Source: Pseudomonas taiwanensis
Lineage (GTDB): Bacteria; Pseudomonadota; Gammaproteobacteria; Pseudomonadales; Pseudomonadaceae
Length of the DNA stretch: 64,000 bases
Direction of reading: 5' to 3'
Assembly (NCBI RefSeq): GCF_013393345.1
Contig: NZ_QJRF01000040.1
Span: forward strand, 62,001-126,000
Shown: in pieces, positions 1-8,219 of the stretch
Layout of the letters: every line of letters starts with the position of its first letter
How positions within the stretch are numbered: the stretch's first letter is position 1
Position numbers and translations under genes: made by a program
Notes under the pieces: model-generated
Told to the model about the DNA's origin: nothing
The model's input: only the letters and a program-made list of their open reading frames with translations
The model's database searches: none

Positions 1-124
1 TGCAGTACTGCAATGCCCCGGCGGGTTCTTTGCGTTTCCCCCGCGCACGGCGTGGCTGGCCGGCCGGTTCCGGGGTGGCATCGAAGTCGCGCTTGCGCTT
101 GTAGTCGTCGAGAGCATCAGTCAC
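1..124 (-). CDS. ligD: LigD, ATP-dependent DNA ligase D (N-terminal end only)
   Basis: Only the first 41 codons lie in the window; the gene runs off its left edge. The GTG start at 124 follows an AGGAGG ribosome site about 8 bases upstream. The peptide opens V-T-D-A-L-D-D-Y-K-R-K-R-D-F with T-P-E-P-A-G soon after, the usual opening of the 3'-phosphoesterase domain of bacterial LigD. LigD works with Ku in non-homologous end joining. A ku gene lies in this window at 25770, so both halves of the repair system are present but about 25 kb apart. The assignment rests on this short N-terminal signature. Confidence 0.8.
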   Translation of the reverse strand, partial: MTDALDDYKRKRDFDATPEPAGQPRRARGKRKEPAGALQYC

Positions 125-197
125 GGCGGGCCTCCTGATTGAGGAGAGGCAAGGCGCTCGATAAGGTTCAGGCTGATTCGCGAATGGCGAGGCGCAT

Positions 198-1529
198 CTA
201 TTCCTTGTGATAACGGAGCAGGGGCTGCACGGTGACCCCGTGAATCAGGATGCTCATGGCCACCACGCTGAGCACCATGTCGCTGAGCAGGCGCCGTTCC
301 AGCCCGGCGGGGCCTTCATTGAGGACGAAGCAGAGGTAGAAGAGACTGCCGATGCCGCGTATGCCGAACCAGCCGATGAGCAGGCGGTGCGGCGGCGGAA
401 TCCGTGGCGCATGGATAAACAGCATGACGGCGGCGGGGCGTACCAGCAGGAACAGGCCGATGGCGACGATCACCGCCTCCCAGCGCCAATGGGCGTAGAG
501 GAGGGCGCCGAGCAGGGTGACCAGCAGCACTTCCAGGGCGCGTTCCAGCAGATTGCCGAAGGCGAGGATATCCACCATCAGCGCGCTGGCTGCAATCTGC
601 GGATGGCGTTCCTTGTCATCGCCGAACTCGATGATCGCCTGGCCATGGCTCGGCTCGCGATTCTCCGCGCCGAGGGTACATTCTTCCGCCGGAACCGCGC
701 CGCTGGTCCCGACTTCGGCCTGCCGCATCCCCAGCCCCGCCGCGAAGGTGCCGAGGAATCCCCAGGCACCGATGCTTTCGGTCGCGACGTAGGAAAGGGC
801 GATGACCGCCAGGGCAAGGAAGGTGTTGGGCGAAACCGCCATGTCCGTATGCCGCGCGCGCAGGTGGATGCCCAGTTGCCCAACCAGACGCCCGAACCAG
901 AAACCGAGCAGAAGACCCGCCGGAATCGCCCAGAGCACGTAGCGCAGCAGCCAGATCAGCGCCTCCTCGGTCGGCACGTTGGCGGGTGTTTCAAAGGCGA
1001 GGAGCATCAACCCGGCCATCACGAAAGGGAAGGCGATGCCGTCGTTCAGGCCTGCTTCGCCGGTGAGGGCGAAGCGCATCGGATCGGTATCGCCCGCGTC
1101 GTTCACCTGGATCAGGTTGGCCAGCACCGGGTCAGTGGGCGAGAGAATGGCGGCCAGCAGCAGGGAGAGTCCGGGACTAAGATCCAGCGCGAAGTGCAGG
1201 AACACGGCAAGGCCGAGGATTGTTGCGACCAGTACTGGCCCGGCCAGCAACCCAGCCGGCCGCCATTCGGGTGCGCGAAAGGGCAGGCGTAGCCTCAGAC
1301 CGGAAAGAAACAGCGAGATCAGCACCGTCGCTTCCACCAGATGTTCCAGCCAGGGGCCGACGGTAAGCACATCTTCCCCCCACAGCCCGAGGCCAGCCGG
1401 TCCTATGAACAGGCCGAACAGCAGGTAGAGGGCGGAGGTGGAGATCGGCAGGAGCCGGACATAGGCGGAAGCGAGACCCACGATGAGCAGAATGCTGCCC
1501 AGTACCAGCATCCACAGGAAGAACGTCAT
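198..1529 (-). CDS. Cation:proton antiporter, CPA1/NhaP type
   Basis: A 443-residue inner-membrane protein with about ten or more hydrophobic helices. It carries the features of CPA1 Na+(K+)/H+ exchangers: S-P-T-D-P at residues 130-134, and the Asn-Asp pair of the ion site in G-E-A-G-L-N-D-G at 157-164 (N162, D163). It should exchange protons for monovalent cations and help with pH or salt balance. A hydrophilic stretch at about residues 275-310, rich in Glu and Gly, interrupts the later helices and is not usual in short NhaP proteins. The gene starts 30 bases after a DUF4142-like gene on the same strand, so the two may be cotranscribed. The ion specificity cannot be read from the sequence. 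Confidence 0.85.
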   Translation of the reverse strand: MTFFLWMLVLGSILLIVGLASAYVRLLPISTSALYLLFGLFIGPAGLGLWGEDVLTVGPWLEHLVEATVLISLFLSGLRLRLPFRAPEWRPAGLLAGPVLVATILGLAVFLHFALDLSPGLSLLLAAILSPTDPVLANLIQVNDAGDTDPMRFALTGEAGLNDGIAFPFVMAGLMLLAFETPANVPTEEALIWLLRYVLWAIPAGLLLGFWFGRLVGQLGIHLRARHTDMAVSPNTFLALAVIALSYVATESIGAWGFLGTFAAGLGMRQAEVGTSGAVPAEECTLGAENREPSHGQAIIEFGDDKERHPQIAASALMVDILAFGNLLERALEVLLVTLLGALLYAHWRWEAVIVAIGLFLLVRPAAVMLFIHAPRIPPPHRLLIGWFGIRGIGSLFYLCFVLNEGPAGLERRLLSDMVLSVVAMSILIHGVTVQPLLRYHKE

Positions 1530-1559
1530 GGTGAATGGGCTACGCCTGGCGCGAAGCGG

Positions 1560-2048
1560 TCAGCTCAGCGGGTGGGCAGCTGCCAGCGCCTGGGCTTGTT
1601 GCAGGCGGTGCACGAAAACCGGTAGCGCGGTGCGGGCGAAATCCTGCAGTTCCAGGTCATCGATATCCTCGGCCGAATCCAGCAAGGCCACTACGGCCTC
1701 GTTGGCGGCGACCTGGCTGGTAGCAAAAGCGGCATCGAAGCGTTCGGGTTCGATACTTTGCAACTCGGTCAGCTCCGTGCCAGCGCCCGACTCGCAGAGG
1801 AATTGCGGGCATTTGCGCCCGGCCAGGGACTGCAGGGCGCCGCTGACGCGGCACTGCTCCACCATGGCGACCATGGCGAAGGCGCGAACATCGGCGGAGG
1901 GGCTTTTCTGCAGGGCGATCTCGGCGGCTTGCATACCGACTTCGCCAGCAGCGAGCGCCTGGGCACAGAAGGCTCCGGATTCGGGGTCGATTTCAGTAAC
2001 GATTCGGGGGGACGGGTCGCCAATGTCCAGGTCAGGTAGGGAAATCAT
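1560..2048 (-). CDS. DUF4142-like four-helix protein without signal peptide
   Basis: This 162-residue protein aligns by eye with the secreted DUF4142 protein at 51776-52291. Shared features are an A-A-G-E-V-G-M-Q-A-A-E type first helix, a V-R-A-F-A-M-V-M-V-E-Q segment matching V-K-E-F-A-R-M-M-V-D-Q, and a late N-x-V-A-A-N-E-A-V-V-x-L helix. Unlike normal DUF4142 proteins it has no signal peptide and starts with a polar Asp/Pro-rich segment, so it should be cytoplasmic. The family is a ferritin-like helical bundle of unknown role. The ribosome site is weak (AGGGTGAA). It probably shares a transcript with the antiporter downstream. It could also be a diverging copy losing function. Confidence 0.6.
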   Translation of the reverse strand: MISLPDLDIGDPSPRIVTEIDPESGAFCAQALAAGEVGMQAAEIALQKSPSADVRAFAMVAMVEQCRVSGALQSLAGRKCPQFLCESGAGTELTELQSIEPERFDAAFATSQVAANEAVVALLDSAEDIDDLELQDFARTALPVFVHRLQQAQALAAAHPLS

Positions 2049-2112
2049 GGTGCTTCACCCTTGAAAATGTAGGTCATCCGTATAATTGGGATGCTCCTGC
2101 GAGCGCTCGGGT

Positions 2113-3291
2113 TCAGGTAATTTTTCGTTCTGTCGGCAAGCCCTCGACGAACTCGGCCAGCAAACCCTCGACCACGGCGAGCAATGCACGAGGCTTCGAT
2201 GAGTTTTGCTCCAGGGTGGCTTGGTACTGCTCCAACTGGCGATCGGCGCTGCTTCCTGCTTGCAGGATGCGACGTGCCTGGACGAACGCTCCATCGTCAC
2301 CGAGGCACCGTGCCGCCTCGCCAAAGCGTGCCTCCGCGTCGGCCAGCCAGGCTGCGCAATCCAGGGTTTCGCGACCGGTTTCGTCGAGAAAACGGCCATG
2401 GATGCCGTGCATGCGAGCCCGCCAGTAATTCTCCATGACCACCTGCCGTTGCAAGGCGCTCGGTGCCGGAGGAGGGGGGCTTTCCCGAACGTGGGTGACC
2501 ATGCTGCGGAACAGCCCGGCAATGCACAGCGAATCCTCCAGCCGTGGGCAGGCGTCGGCGATACGCAGTTCCAGGGTGGGGAAGCGGGCGGAAGGGCGGA
2601 TGAACCACCAGACGTCGCTGTCGGTGCGAATGGCGCCGATGCCGTGCAGCCAGCTGATATGCGCCCGGTACTCGGCTTCATCGGCGAAATCATCAGGCAG
2701 GTCCATTCGCGGCCACTGCCCGCAGATCACCCGGCGATAGCTCATGCTGCCGGTGGGTTGGCCCAGCCAGAAAGGCGAAGACGCACTGAGGGCGAGCAGC
2801 AGCGGGAGCCAATGCAGCAGATTCCGTAGCAGAAGGATGCGGTCATGTCCGTCAGGTACGCCCACGTGCACATGGAGACCGCAGAGCAGGCTGCTGCGAG
2901 CGATCATCCGGTAATCGTCGAACAGGCACTGGTAGCGTGGCGACGGATTGCGGCGGGTGGCCAGGCCATCGGCGAAAGGGTGGCTGCCGGCTGAAAGCAG
3001 CCCCATGCCAAATCCTGCGACCACCTCCGCCAGCCGCGCACGCTGGTCCGCCAGGCAGGCGCGTGCTTCGGCGAGGTCGTGGAGGATGGGGGTGACCAGT
3101 TCCAGCTGGCACTCGAACATCTCATCTGCCAGGCAGGTGCCGAGCGCATTGCGGCACGCCGCAACCAGACCGGGAGGCGCTTGTGCGGGCACGTTGCGCG
3201 TACGCAGGTCTACCAGCAGGTACTCTTCTTCGATACCGAAGCCAGGAAGCGCTTCTGCATTCAACATTGCCGTGAATCCATGGGCCGACAC
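2113..3291 (-). CDS. ybdK: YbdK-type carboxylate-amine ligase (GCS2 family)
   Basis: A 392-residue ATP-dependent ligase of the glutamate-cysteine ligase 2 family. The nucleotide/metal motif G-I-E-E-E-Y-L-L-V-D is at 19-28, H-V-H-V-G at about 140-144, and the late P-T-L-E-L-R-I-A-D motif is present. E. coli YbdK has weak gamma-glutamylcysteine ligase activity in vitro, and the natural substrate of most homologues is unknown. The gene diverges from the diiron oxidase and methyltransferase pair starting at 3405. An ECF-type promoter candidate lies 5-31 bases upstream of the start codon. The family call is firm; the substrate is not. Confidence 0.85.
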   Translation of the reverse strand: MSAHGFTAMLNAEALPGFGIEEEYLLVDLRTRNVPAQAPPGLVAACRNALGTCLADEMFECQLELVTPILHDLAEARACLADQRARLAEVVAGFGMGLLSAGSHPFADGLATRRNPSPRYQCLFDDYRMIARSSLLCGLHVHVGVPDGHDRILLLRNLLHWLPLLLALSASSPFWLGQPTGSMSYRRVICGQWPRMDLPDDFADEAEYRAHISWLHGIGAIRTDSDVWWFIRPSARFPTLELRIADACPRLEDSLCIAGLFRSMVTHVRESPPPPAPSALQRQVVMENYWRARMHGIHGRFLDETGRETLDCAAWLADAEARFGEAARCLGDDGAFVQARRILQAGSSADRQLEQYQATLEQNSSKPRALLAVVEGLLAEFVEGLPTERKIT

Positions 3292-3295
3292 TCAA

Positions 3296-3322
3296 ACTGA
3301 CCCGGCCGTCCTGCGCCGGTTC
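3296..3322 (-). promoter_or_regulatory. ECF-sigma-type promoter candidate for ybdK
   Basis: On the minus strand GAACCG is followed by 16 bases and TCAGT. It is one of the GAAC-N2-N16/17-TC set described in the findings. It sits very close to the ATG at 3291, leaving a short leader. Confidence 0.35.
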
Positions 3323-3404
3323 AGGTCGCCTTCGCCGCCTGTCAATCACGCTGAATCTTTCCGCTGCCCACGGTTCGGAAGGTGAGGACACCCAGGAGCC
3401 GGCA

Positions 3405-4793
3405 ATGGACAAATCCCTTCTCCGCGACGACGGCGCTGCCGTCGCTTCCCGGCCCCAGGTGGTCGACCCGGCGAAAAACCTTTACTGGAAGTTACTGGCC
3501 GAGCCAGAGTCGGCTGCGGTGATCCAGCGTGCGCGGCGCTTCCTGGAAGCCCAACTGGCCGAGGCCACCAGTCTCCCTTGCGACATGCCGAACGACCCCG
3601 CGCAGCTCCTCGGCTGGATGGAAGACCGCGTGCGCCAGACGGCAGTTGCCTACGCCGACTACCAGGCACAACGCGCCCAAGGGCAATCGCGACGCTACTT
3701 CAGTAGTCGCGCCCATGCCCTGTACTTCCTGCGCGGTGTGGCGCCGACCAAGCTGGTGGACGGGGCCTGGCTTTATGGCCTGCTCGCCCACTGGCGGGAG
3801 CACCGCTTCCAGGGACTGGTGCGCACCTACCTGGAAGAGCTGGGCGAGGGCGTGCCGGAACAGAACCACGTGCTGATCTACCGAAACCTGCTGGCTCGCC
3901 ACGGCTGCGACGACATCGAAGCCCTGGATGACGAGTGCTACATCCAGGGCGCCACGCAGCTGGCCCTCGGGTACCTGGCGCGGGAACGGTTGCCGGAAGT
4001 CATCGGCTACAACCTGGGCTACGAACAATTGCCACTGCACCTGTTGATCTGCACGCGCGAACTGGCGGAGCTGGGCATCGATCCTCACTACTTCCGTCTG
4101 CACGTCACCATCGACAACGTCAGTTGCGGCCATGCCATGCAGGCCGTGAAGGCCCTGCACGAAAACCTGCCCCTGGCCGCCCGGCGTGACGAGTTCATGG
4201 CACGCGTGGCCCGGGGATATCGGCTGAGTGACCTGGGCCTGGGCACCCTCGACGTGATCGCGCGCTTTGACCTGGAGCACGAACTGCTCGGCATGCTCGA
4301 GCGCAAGCGGCACAAGGCGCAGAACATGCACTCGGACGCCTCCGTGTTGCAGGGCTGTCCGCTCAACCGCTGGCTGAGCCAGCCGGGGCAGATGCAGCGG
4401 CTACTCATGGCACTCGAGCAGCGCGGCTGGATTCGCCGTCACGAAGCACCCGCCGCCAGCCGCTTCTGGCAGGTGGTGGAGGGGCAGTCGGCCGCCATGT
4501 TCGGCGTGTTCAGCCCTTATGAGAAACAGCTGATCCATGACTGGATTGCCGGGCGCTGGCTGCAGACGCCGCAGGCAGCTTGCCGGCCCTGGCGGCGCGC
4601 ACGTCATCGCAAGTTGCCGCCGCTCGGCGCGGGCGACGAGTTCGACCTCGACGAGCGAGCCCTGCAAGGCCAGCTGGACGCGATAGATCCTGACGGTGGA
4701 ATGCAGCGGCTCATCAGCCTGATGTCGCCAGCCTTCCACTACCGGCCGGCGGGGCTGCTCGCGACCCGTCTGTTCACGGCACAGTCGAGATGA
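3405..4793 (+). CDS. Haem-oxygenase-like diiron oxidase (iron-containing redox enzyme family)
   Basis: A 462-residue protein whose central part (about residues 130-260) looks like the HDO superfamily. Acidic and His residues line up for a metal site: E-E-L-G-E-G around 144, H155, G-Y-E-Q around 207, and H233-x3-D237-x5-H243 in one helix. Known members of this fold (UndA, CADD-like and others) use two irons and oxygen to cleave or oxidise small acids or amino compounds. The C-terminal 150 residues look like an added helical domain. The ribosome site is AGGAG about 7 bases before the ATG. The methyltransferase gene follows 16 bases later. Substrate unknown. Confidence 0.65.
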   Translation: MDKSLLRDDGAAVASRPQVVDPAKNLYWKLLAEPESAAVIQRARRFLEAQLAEATSLPCDMPNDPAQLLGWMEDRVRQTAVAYADYQAQRAQGQSRRYFSSRAHALYFLRGVAPTKLVDGAWLYGLLAHWREHRFQGLVRTYLEELGEGVPEQNHVLIYRNLLARHGCDDIEALDDECYIQGATQLALGYLARERLPEVIGYNLGYEQLPLHLLICTRELAELGIDPHYFRLHVTIDNVSCGHAMQAVKALHENLPLAARRDEFMARVARGYRLSDLGLGTLDVIARFDLEHELLGMLERKRHKAQNMHSDASVLQGCPLNRWLSQPGQMQRLLMALEQRGWIRRHEAPAASRFWQVVEGQSAAMFGVFSPYEKQLIHDWIAGRWLQTPQAACRPWRRARHRKLPPLGAGDEFDLDERALQGQLDAIDPDGGMQRLISLMSPAFHYRPAGLLATRLFTAQSR

Positions 4794-4809
4794 ACGAAGG
4801 GGCAGGACC

Positions 4810-5778
4810 ATGCAAGGCGACGAAAGCTGTTCCGAACTGTCCAGGCGCAACCAGGCACTCCTGCATCTGGGCGAAGCGCTGAAGCAACGGGGTTACCGTT
4901 TCACCACGGTCACACCCGCCACCCATGTGCGCATCAACCAGCGGCCGGAAAATGCCATGGCCATGGACCTGGACGGGGTCTTCGGCTGGAGCCGGCCCTT
5001 CACCCGGGAAGTGATCGGCGAGGACCTTTTCCAACTGATGGAAGCCGCCGACGTACTGATCGCCGGGGTCGACGGGTTTCGCTCCACGGTCCGCTGGTCC
5101 AGCCTGGGCGGGGAGCTCTACGTGCACTCCAGCTTCCCCACCGAGGCCGCCGATGCCGTGTTCTTCGGCCCGGACACTTACAGGTTCGTGCAAGCCATCG
5201 ACTGTTTCCTCGACCAATCCGCGCGGGAGGTGGTCAAGGCCGTGGATGTGGGTTGCGGTACAGGCGCAGCGGCGATCCGCATCGCCGGGCGCTTCCCGCA
5301 CGCGGATGTGCAGGTGCTGGATATCAACCTGCGGGCGCTGGAGTTCACCCGGATCAACGCCCGTCTGGCTGAAACCCCCGGCGTACGCGCCATCGCCAGC
5401 GATCTGTTGCGAGAGGCCGAGGGTCACTTCGACCTGATCGTGGCCAATCCGCCCTACATGCTGGACCCGGCACAACGCACTTACCGGCACGGAGGAGGGG
5501 AAATGGGCAGCGGCCTGTCCCTGGCCATCCTCGACGGGGGCGTTGCGCGCCTGGCGCCCGGCGGTGCGTTGCTGCTCTATACCGGGGTGGCGATCGCGAA
5601 CGGACGGGACAGCTTCTTCGAGCGCGTGGCCGAATGCCTGGGTGCCACGGACCTGCAATGGCACTACCGGGAGCTGGACCCCGATGTATTCGGCGAGGAA
5701 CTGGACGAATACGCCTACCTCAATACCGACCGCATCGCGGCGGTGTTGCTGACGGTGGTGCGCGGCCCGGGGAACTAG
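4810..5778 (+). CDS. Class I SAM-dependent methyltransferase with NPPY motif
   Basis: A 322-residue protein with a Rossmann methyltransferase core: the SAM-binding D-V-G-C-G-T-G at 146-152 and the catalytic-type N-P-P-Y at 213-216. The N-P-P-Y motif is typical of methyltransferases acting on planar nitrogen, such as the PrmC/HemK and RsmC groups, but it also occurs in small-molecule N-methyltransferases. Residues 1-135 form a separate N-terminal domain I do not recognise. The gene follows the diiron oxidase by 16 bases and is surely cotranscribed. Its last 4 bases overlap the convergent FNT gene. The target (protein, nucleic acid or metabolite) is open. Confidence 0.75.
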   Translation: MQGDESCSELSRRNQALLHLGEALKQRGYRFTTVTPATHVRINQRPENAMAMDLDGVFGWSRPFTREVIGEDLFQLMEAADVLIAGVDGFRSTVRWSSLGGELYVHSSFPTEAADAVFFGPDTYRFVQAIDCFLDQSAREVVKAVDVGCGTGAAAIRIAGRFPHADVQVLDINLRALEFTRINARLAETPGVRAIASDLLREAEGHFDLIVANPPYMLDPAQRTYRHGGGEMGSGLSLAILDGGVARLAPGGALLLYTGVAIANGRDSFFERVAECLGATDLQWHYRELDPDVFGEELDEYAYLNTDRIAAVLLTVVRGPGN

Positions 5779-6689
5779 CTTTCCTGGGCCTCCCGTTCGC
5801 GGCGGCGATCCCGTTCTTCCTGCTGGAGTTCGACATCGCTGCGGATCTGCGCGTGGCTGATCAGGGCGAATATGAAACTACCACCGACAATATTGCCAAG
5901 CAGGGTAGGGCCGGCGAAGACGAGCCAGAATTCCATCCAGGCCAGTTCGCCCGCAAAGACGAGGTAGGCGGCCTCTACCGAACCCACCACGATGTGGGTG
6001 AAATCACCGAGTCCCATCAGTGTCGTCACCAGCACGATGATCCAGAACTTGGCGCTCTCCTGGGCCGGGATCATCCACACCATGGTGGCGATCATCCAGC
6101 CGGAAATGACCCCACGGGCAAACATCTGGGTGCTGTCGTTCTGCATCAGCTTGCGGCCGATTTCCAGGAAGGCCGCGTCGGTCTGCGCGTCGAAGATCGG
6201 CAACTGCAGCAGCAGATAGGCCACCAGCAGGGTTCCGGCGAGGTTGCCGGTCAGCACCACGCTCCAGAGCTTGCCCAGACGTGCGAAATTGCCGGGCGTG
6301 GGTTTGTTCATGACGGGCAGGACCGCCGTCAGTGTGTTCTCGGTGAAGAGTTGCTGGCGTGCCAGGATCACCGCGAGGAAACCTGCCGAGTAACCAATGC
6401 TGGAGAGGGCCGTGGCGGCTTCGACACCTTCCAGGCGCGCCCGCAGCAGGCCCATGCCCATCATCGACAGTCCCATGGACAGGCCGGCCGCTAGCGCCGA
6501 CCACCAGAGCGCGGCGACCGTACGCTGCAACTCCTGGTCGCCCTGCAGACGGATGATCTCGTGAACCACCGCGGCGCGGGGCGGTTTGCTCTTGTGGGCT
6601 TCCCGCTCTTCGCTGGGGGTGAGGGACGGGGTCTTGTCACTGTTGCTCTTGTCCATGGCGAGGATGACCTGCGCAGCTTGGCTATCCAT
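5775..6689 (-). CDS. Formate/nitrite transporter family protein (YfdC-like)
   Basis: A 304-residue inner-membrane channel-type protein. After a polar N-terminal region of about 55 residues come six hydrophobic helices with the FNT pattern, including G-L-S-M-G-L-S, an L-F-T-E-N-T-L-T-A-V loop after the second helix, and G-L-G-D-F-T-H-I-V before the fifth. The C-terminal tail is highly charged (E-E-R-D-R-R-R-E-R-E). FNT proteins are pentameric channels for small monovalent anions. The YfdC branch has no settled substrate. An alternative Met at codon 12 could also be the start. It runs convergently into the methyltransferase gene. Confidence 0.8.
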   Translation of the reverse strand: MDSQAAQVILAMDKSNSDKTPSLTPSEEREAHKSKPPRAAVVHEIIRLQGDQELQRTVAALWWSALAAGLSMGLSMMGMGLLRARLEGVEAATALSSIGYSAGFLAVILARQQLFTENTLTAVLPVMNKPTPGNFARLGKLWSVVLTGNLAGTLLVAYLLLQLPIFDAQTDAAFLEIGRKLMQNDSTQMFARGVISGWMIATMVWMIPAQESAKFWIIVLVTTLMGLGDFTHIVVGSVEAAYLVFAGELAWMEFWLVFAGPTLLGNIVGGSFIFALISHAQIRSDVELQQEERDRRREREAQES

Positions 6690-6763
6690 TTGTGACCCTG
6701 TGTTGGCTCATTGGACTCCGTGCCATCCATCGCGGGCCCGATGACCGCCGGGGAAAATTACCT

Positions 6764-6791
6764 GAACGATCGTCACGCCGGTTACGTCGGA
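6764..6791 (+). promoter_or_regulatory. ECF-sigma-type promoter candidate for the DUF2383 gene
   Basis: GAACGA, 17 bases, TCGGA. The same two boxes with the same spacing occur upstream of the KGG gene at 53624-53651. It lies 68 bases before the start codon at 6859. Confidence 0.45.
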
Positions 6792-6858
6792 AGACTGCGT
6801 AGGCCCGGCACGGGTCATCCATTCATGCACAGGCCGTAGCCGGCCAGGAGCGGACACC

Positions 6859-7323
6859 ATGGAACTCACTGAAGATCGCAAAGACACGGTACGCACCCTC
6901 AACAACCTCATCGAAACCAGCAAGGACGGCGAAGCGGGCTTCAAGGTCTGCGCCGACGACGTAAAGCGCCCGGACCTCAAGCAACTGTTCATGGAGCGCT
7001 CACGGCAGTGTGGTGCGGCCGCCGCCGAACTGCAGAGGGCCGTGGTTGAACTTGGCGGCGAACCAGAAGACAGCACCAGCGTCAGCGCAGACCTGCATCG
7101 TCGCTGGGTAGACCTGAAATCCCTGGTCACCGGCAAGGACGAGAAAGCCATCCTCAACGAATGCGAGCGCGGCGAAGACGTGGCCAAGAAGCAGTATGCC
7201 GAAGCGCTGCAGACGAACCTGCCGACCGACATTCGTGCCACCGTCCAGCGGCAGTACGAAGGGGTGTTGCGCAACCACGATCAGATCAAGGCACTGCGCG
7301 ACGTCGAGCACGCCAGGAGCTGA
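6859..7323 (+). CDS. PA2169/DUF2383 family four-helix protein, copy 1
   Basis: A 154-residue soluble protein. It shares with the copies at 18534 and 45804 an L-N-x-L-I/V-x-T/A-C/S-K-D-G-E-x-G-F first helix, a D-L/M-H-R-R-W turn in the middle, and an E-K-A-I-L-N/D-E-C-E-R-G-E-D segment. The family is a ferritin-like helical bundle named after P. aeruginosa PA2169 and has no proven function. The start is chosen after AGGAG at 6846-6850. It stands alone, followed by a strong terminator. It is about 60 percent identical by eye to the second copy. Confidence 0.85.
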   Translation: MELTEDRKDTVRTLNNLIETSKDGEAGFKVCADDVKRPDLKQLFMERSRQCGAAAAELQRAVVELGGEPEDSTSVSADLHRRWVDLKSLVTGKDEKAILNECERGEDVAKKQYAEALQTNLPTDIRATVQRQYEGVLRNHDQIKALRDVEHARS

Positions 7324-7334
7324 TCGGCCGCGAA

Positions 7335-7361
7335 AAAGGCCCGGATATGTTCCGGGCCTTT
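7335..7361 (+). terminator. Rho-independent terminator after the DUF2383 gene
   Basis: An 11-base-pair perfect stem (AAAGGCCCGGA with TCCGGGCCTTT) and a 5-base loop, starting 12 bases after the stop codon and ending in a short T run. Confidence 0.85.
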
Positions 7362-7384
7362 CACGTCCTATGTGCCGACTTTTT

Positions 7385-7407
7385 TCGCGTGCAAGCTCGC
7401 TCCTACA
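7385..7407. repeat. Single REP-like half element
   Basis: TCGCGTGCAAGCTCGCTCC followed by TACA is one variant copy of the GCGAGCAAGCTCGCTCC repeat found many times in this window. Confidence 0.7.
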
Positions 7408-7493
7408 AGTGGAACTCCGCTCGGCAAAAAACCTGAATCATTCCCCCGCGCTGCCAGTCGACTGAAGCAGGTAACCCCAGTTGGAGAGCCACC

Positions 7494-7937
7494 ATGATTC
7501 GCGACAAACCCGCCTCCAGAGAAAGCGACGTGACCGAACGCAGCATGGGCTCGACGCGCGAGCTGGACTTCAGCGAAGAGCGCGACACCCGTGAAGGCAG
7601 CATCGAAGACCTGCGCCCCACTGGCGAGATCGAACGGGAAGTTCCGGCCGAATCCGTGGTGGAACGTGGTGGCGAGAGCCCGGACGACAACCCGCGCGAA
7701 GACAATGTGACTCCCGACGATCTCAGCCCCGACACGCTGTATGACCAGACCGGCGCCCGCTCCCCGGAAGAGCGGGAAGGTGACAGCCCGGCGGATCAGG
7801 AGTTGCGCACGGTGCCCGAGTCGGAGATCGGCGGCGGCATCGGTCTCGATGAAGCGGAACTGGGCCGCTCGGCCCCCCTCGACGGCAAACCCTGGACCGA
7901 CCGGGTTTCGCCGGTGGACGGCTCTGAAGACGAGTGA
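7494..7937 (+). CDS. Acidic, probably disordered protein of unknown function
   Basis: A 147-residue protein dominated by Glu, Asp, Arg, Ser and Pro, with almost no aromatic residues and no hydrophobic core, so it is likely disordered. Segments such as R-E-G-S-I-E-D-L-R-P and D-D-L-S-P-D-T-L resemble short proteins often annotated in Pseudomonas as serine kinase/phosphatase or HPr-related, labels that have no support here. GGAGAG lies 9 bases before the ATG. It may belong to the hydrophilin-like stress proteins, but that is inference from composition only. Confidence 0.65.
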   Translation: MIRDKPASRESDVTERSMGSTRELDFSEERDTREGSIEDLRPTGEIEREVPAESVVERGGESPDDNPREDNVTPDDLSPDTLYDQTGARSPEEREGDSPADQELRTVPESEIGGGIGLDEAELGRSAPLDGKPWTDRVSPVDGSEDE

Positions 7938-7964
7938 CGCGCCCGAGCGCGTGGAGGTTCAACC

Positions 7965-8093
7965 ATGAAAAATCCCAAGATCAATTGGGTTCCAGCCAAT
8001 CGGTTTGGCGTGAAAGTCGTGGTTTCCCTGAGCAGAAAACGCCGCTCGCGCAAGCCACGCAAAGTAGTTACTCAGGCGGCGGGGCGGGTCTGA
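7965..8093 (+). CDS. Small basic protein (42 aa)
   Basis: A 42-residue reading frame starting at an ATG 8 bases after GGAGG. The first half holds I-N-W-V-P-A-N-R-F-G-V and a short V-V-V-S-L strand. The second half is strongly basic (R-K-R-R-S-R-K-P-R-K). It lies 27 bases after the acidic protein gene and 3 bases before the next small frame, so it fits an operon leading to the metallothionein. The strong ribosome site and the composition favour a real gene, possibly nucleic-acid binding. No family recognised. Confidence 0.5.
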   Translation: MKNPKINWVPANRFGVKVVVSLSRKRRSRKPRKVVTQAAGRV

Positions 8094-8096
8094 GCC

Positions 8097-8219
8097 ATGC
8101 AGATACCGCACACTTCCGATAAGCACCGCTACCCGGAGAACCGGCAGCGGCCATTGATCAGCCATATTCCCCTGCCCAACACGGCGCTGGGCTTCTTCCT
8201 CTGGAGGGTACGACCATGA
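8097..8219 (+). CDS. Possible 40-aa leader frame overlapping the metallothionein start
   Basis: A 40-codon frame whose TGA overlaps the ATG of the metallothionein gene in an ATGA. The ribosome site is poor (GGGCGGG region) and no motif is visible. It may be a coupling leader or chance. The end overlap is the only reason to record it. Confidence 0.25.
   Translation: MQIPHTSDKHRYPENRQRPLISHIPLPNTALGFFLWRVRP

Noticed and set aside
2087-2114. GAACCC-N17-TCCCA upstream of the DUF4142-like gene
   Set aside because: Spacing fits but the -10 lacks the G/A bases of the set and the site overlaps the ybdK end; too weak to list as a feature.
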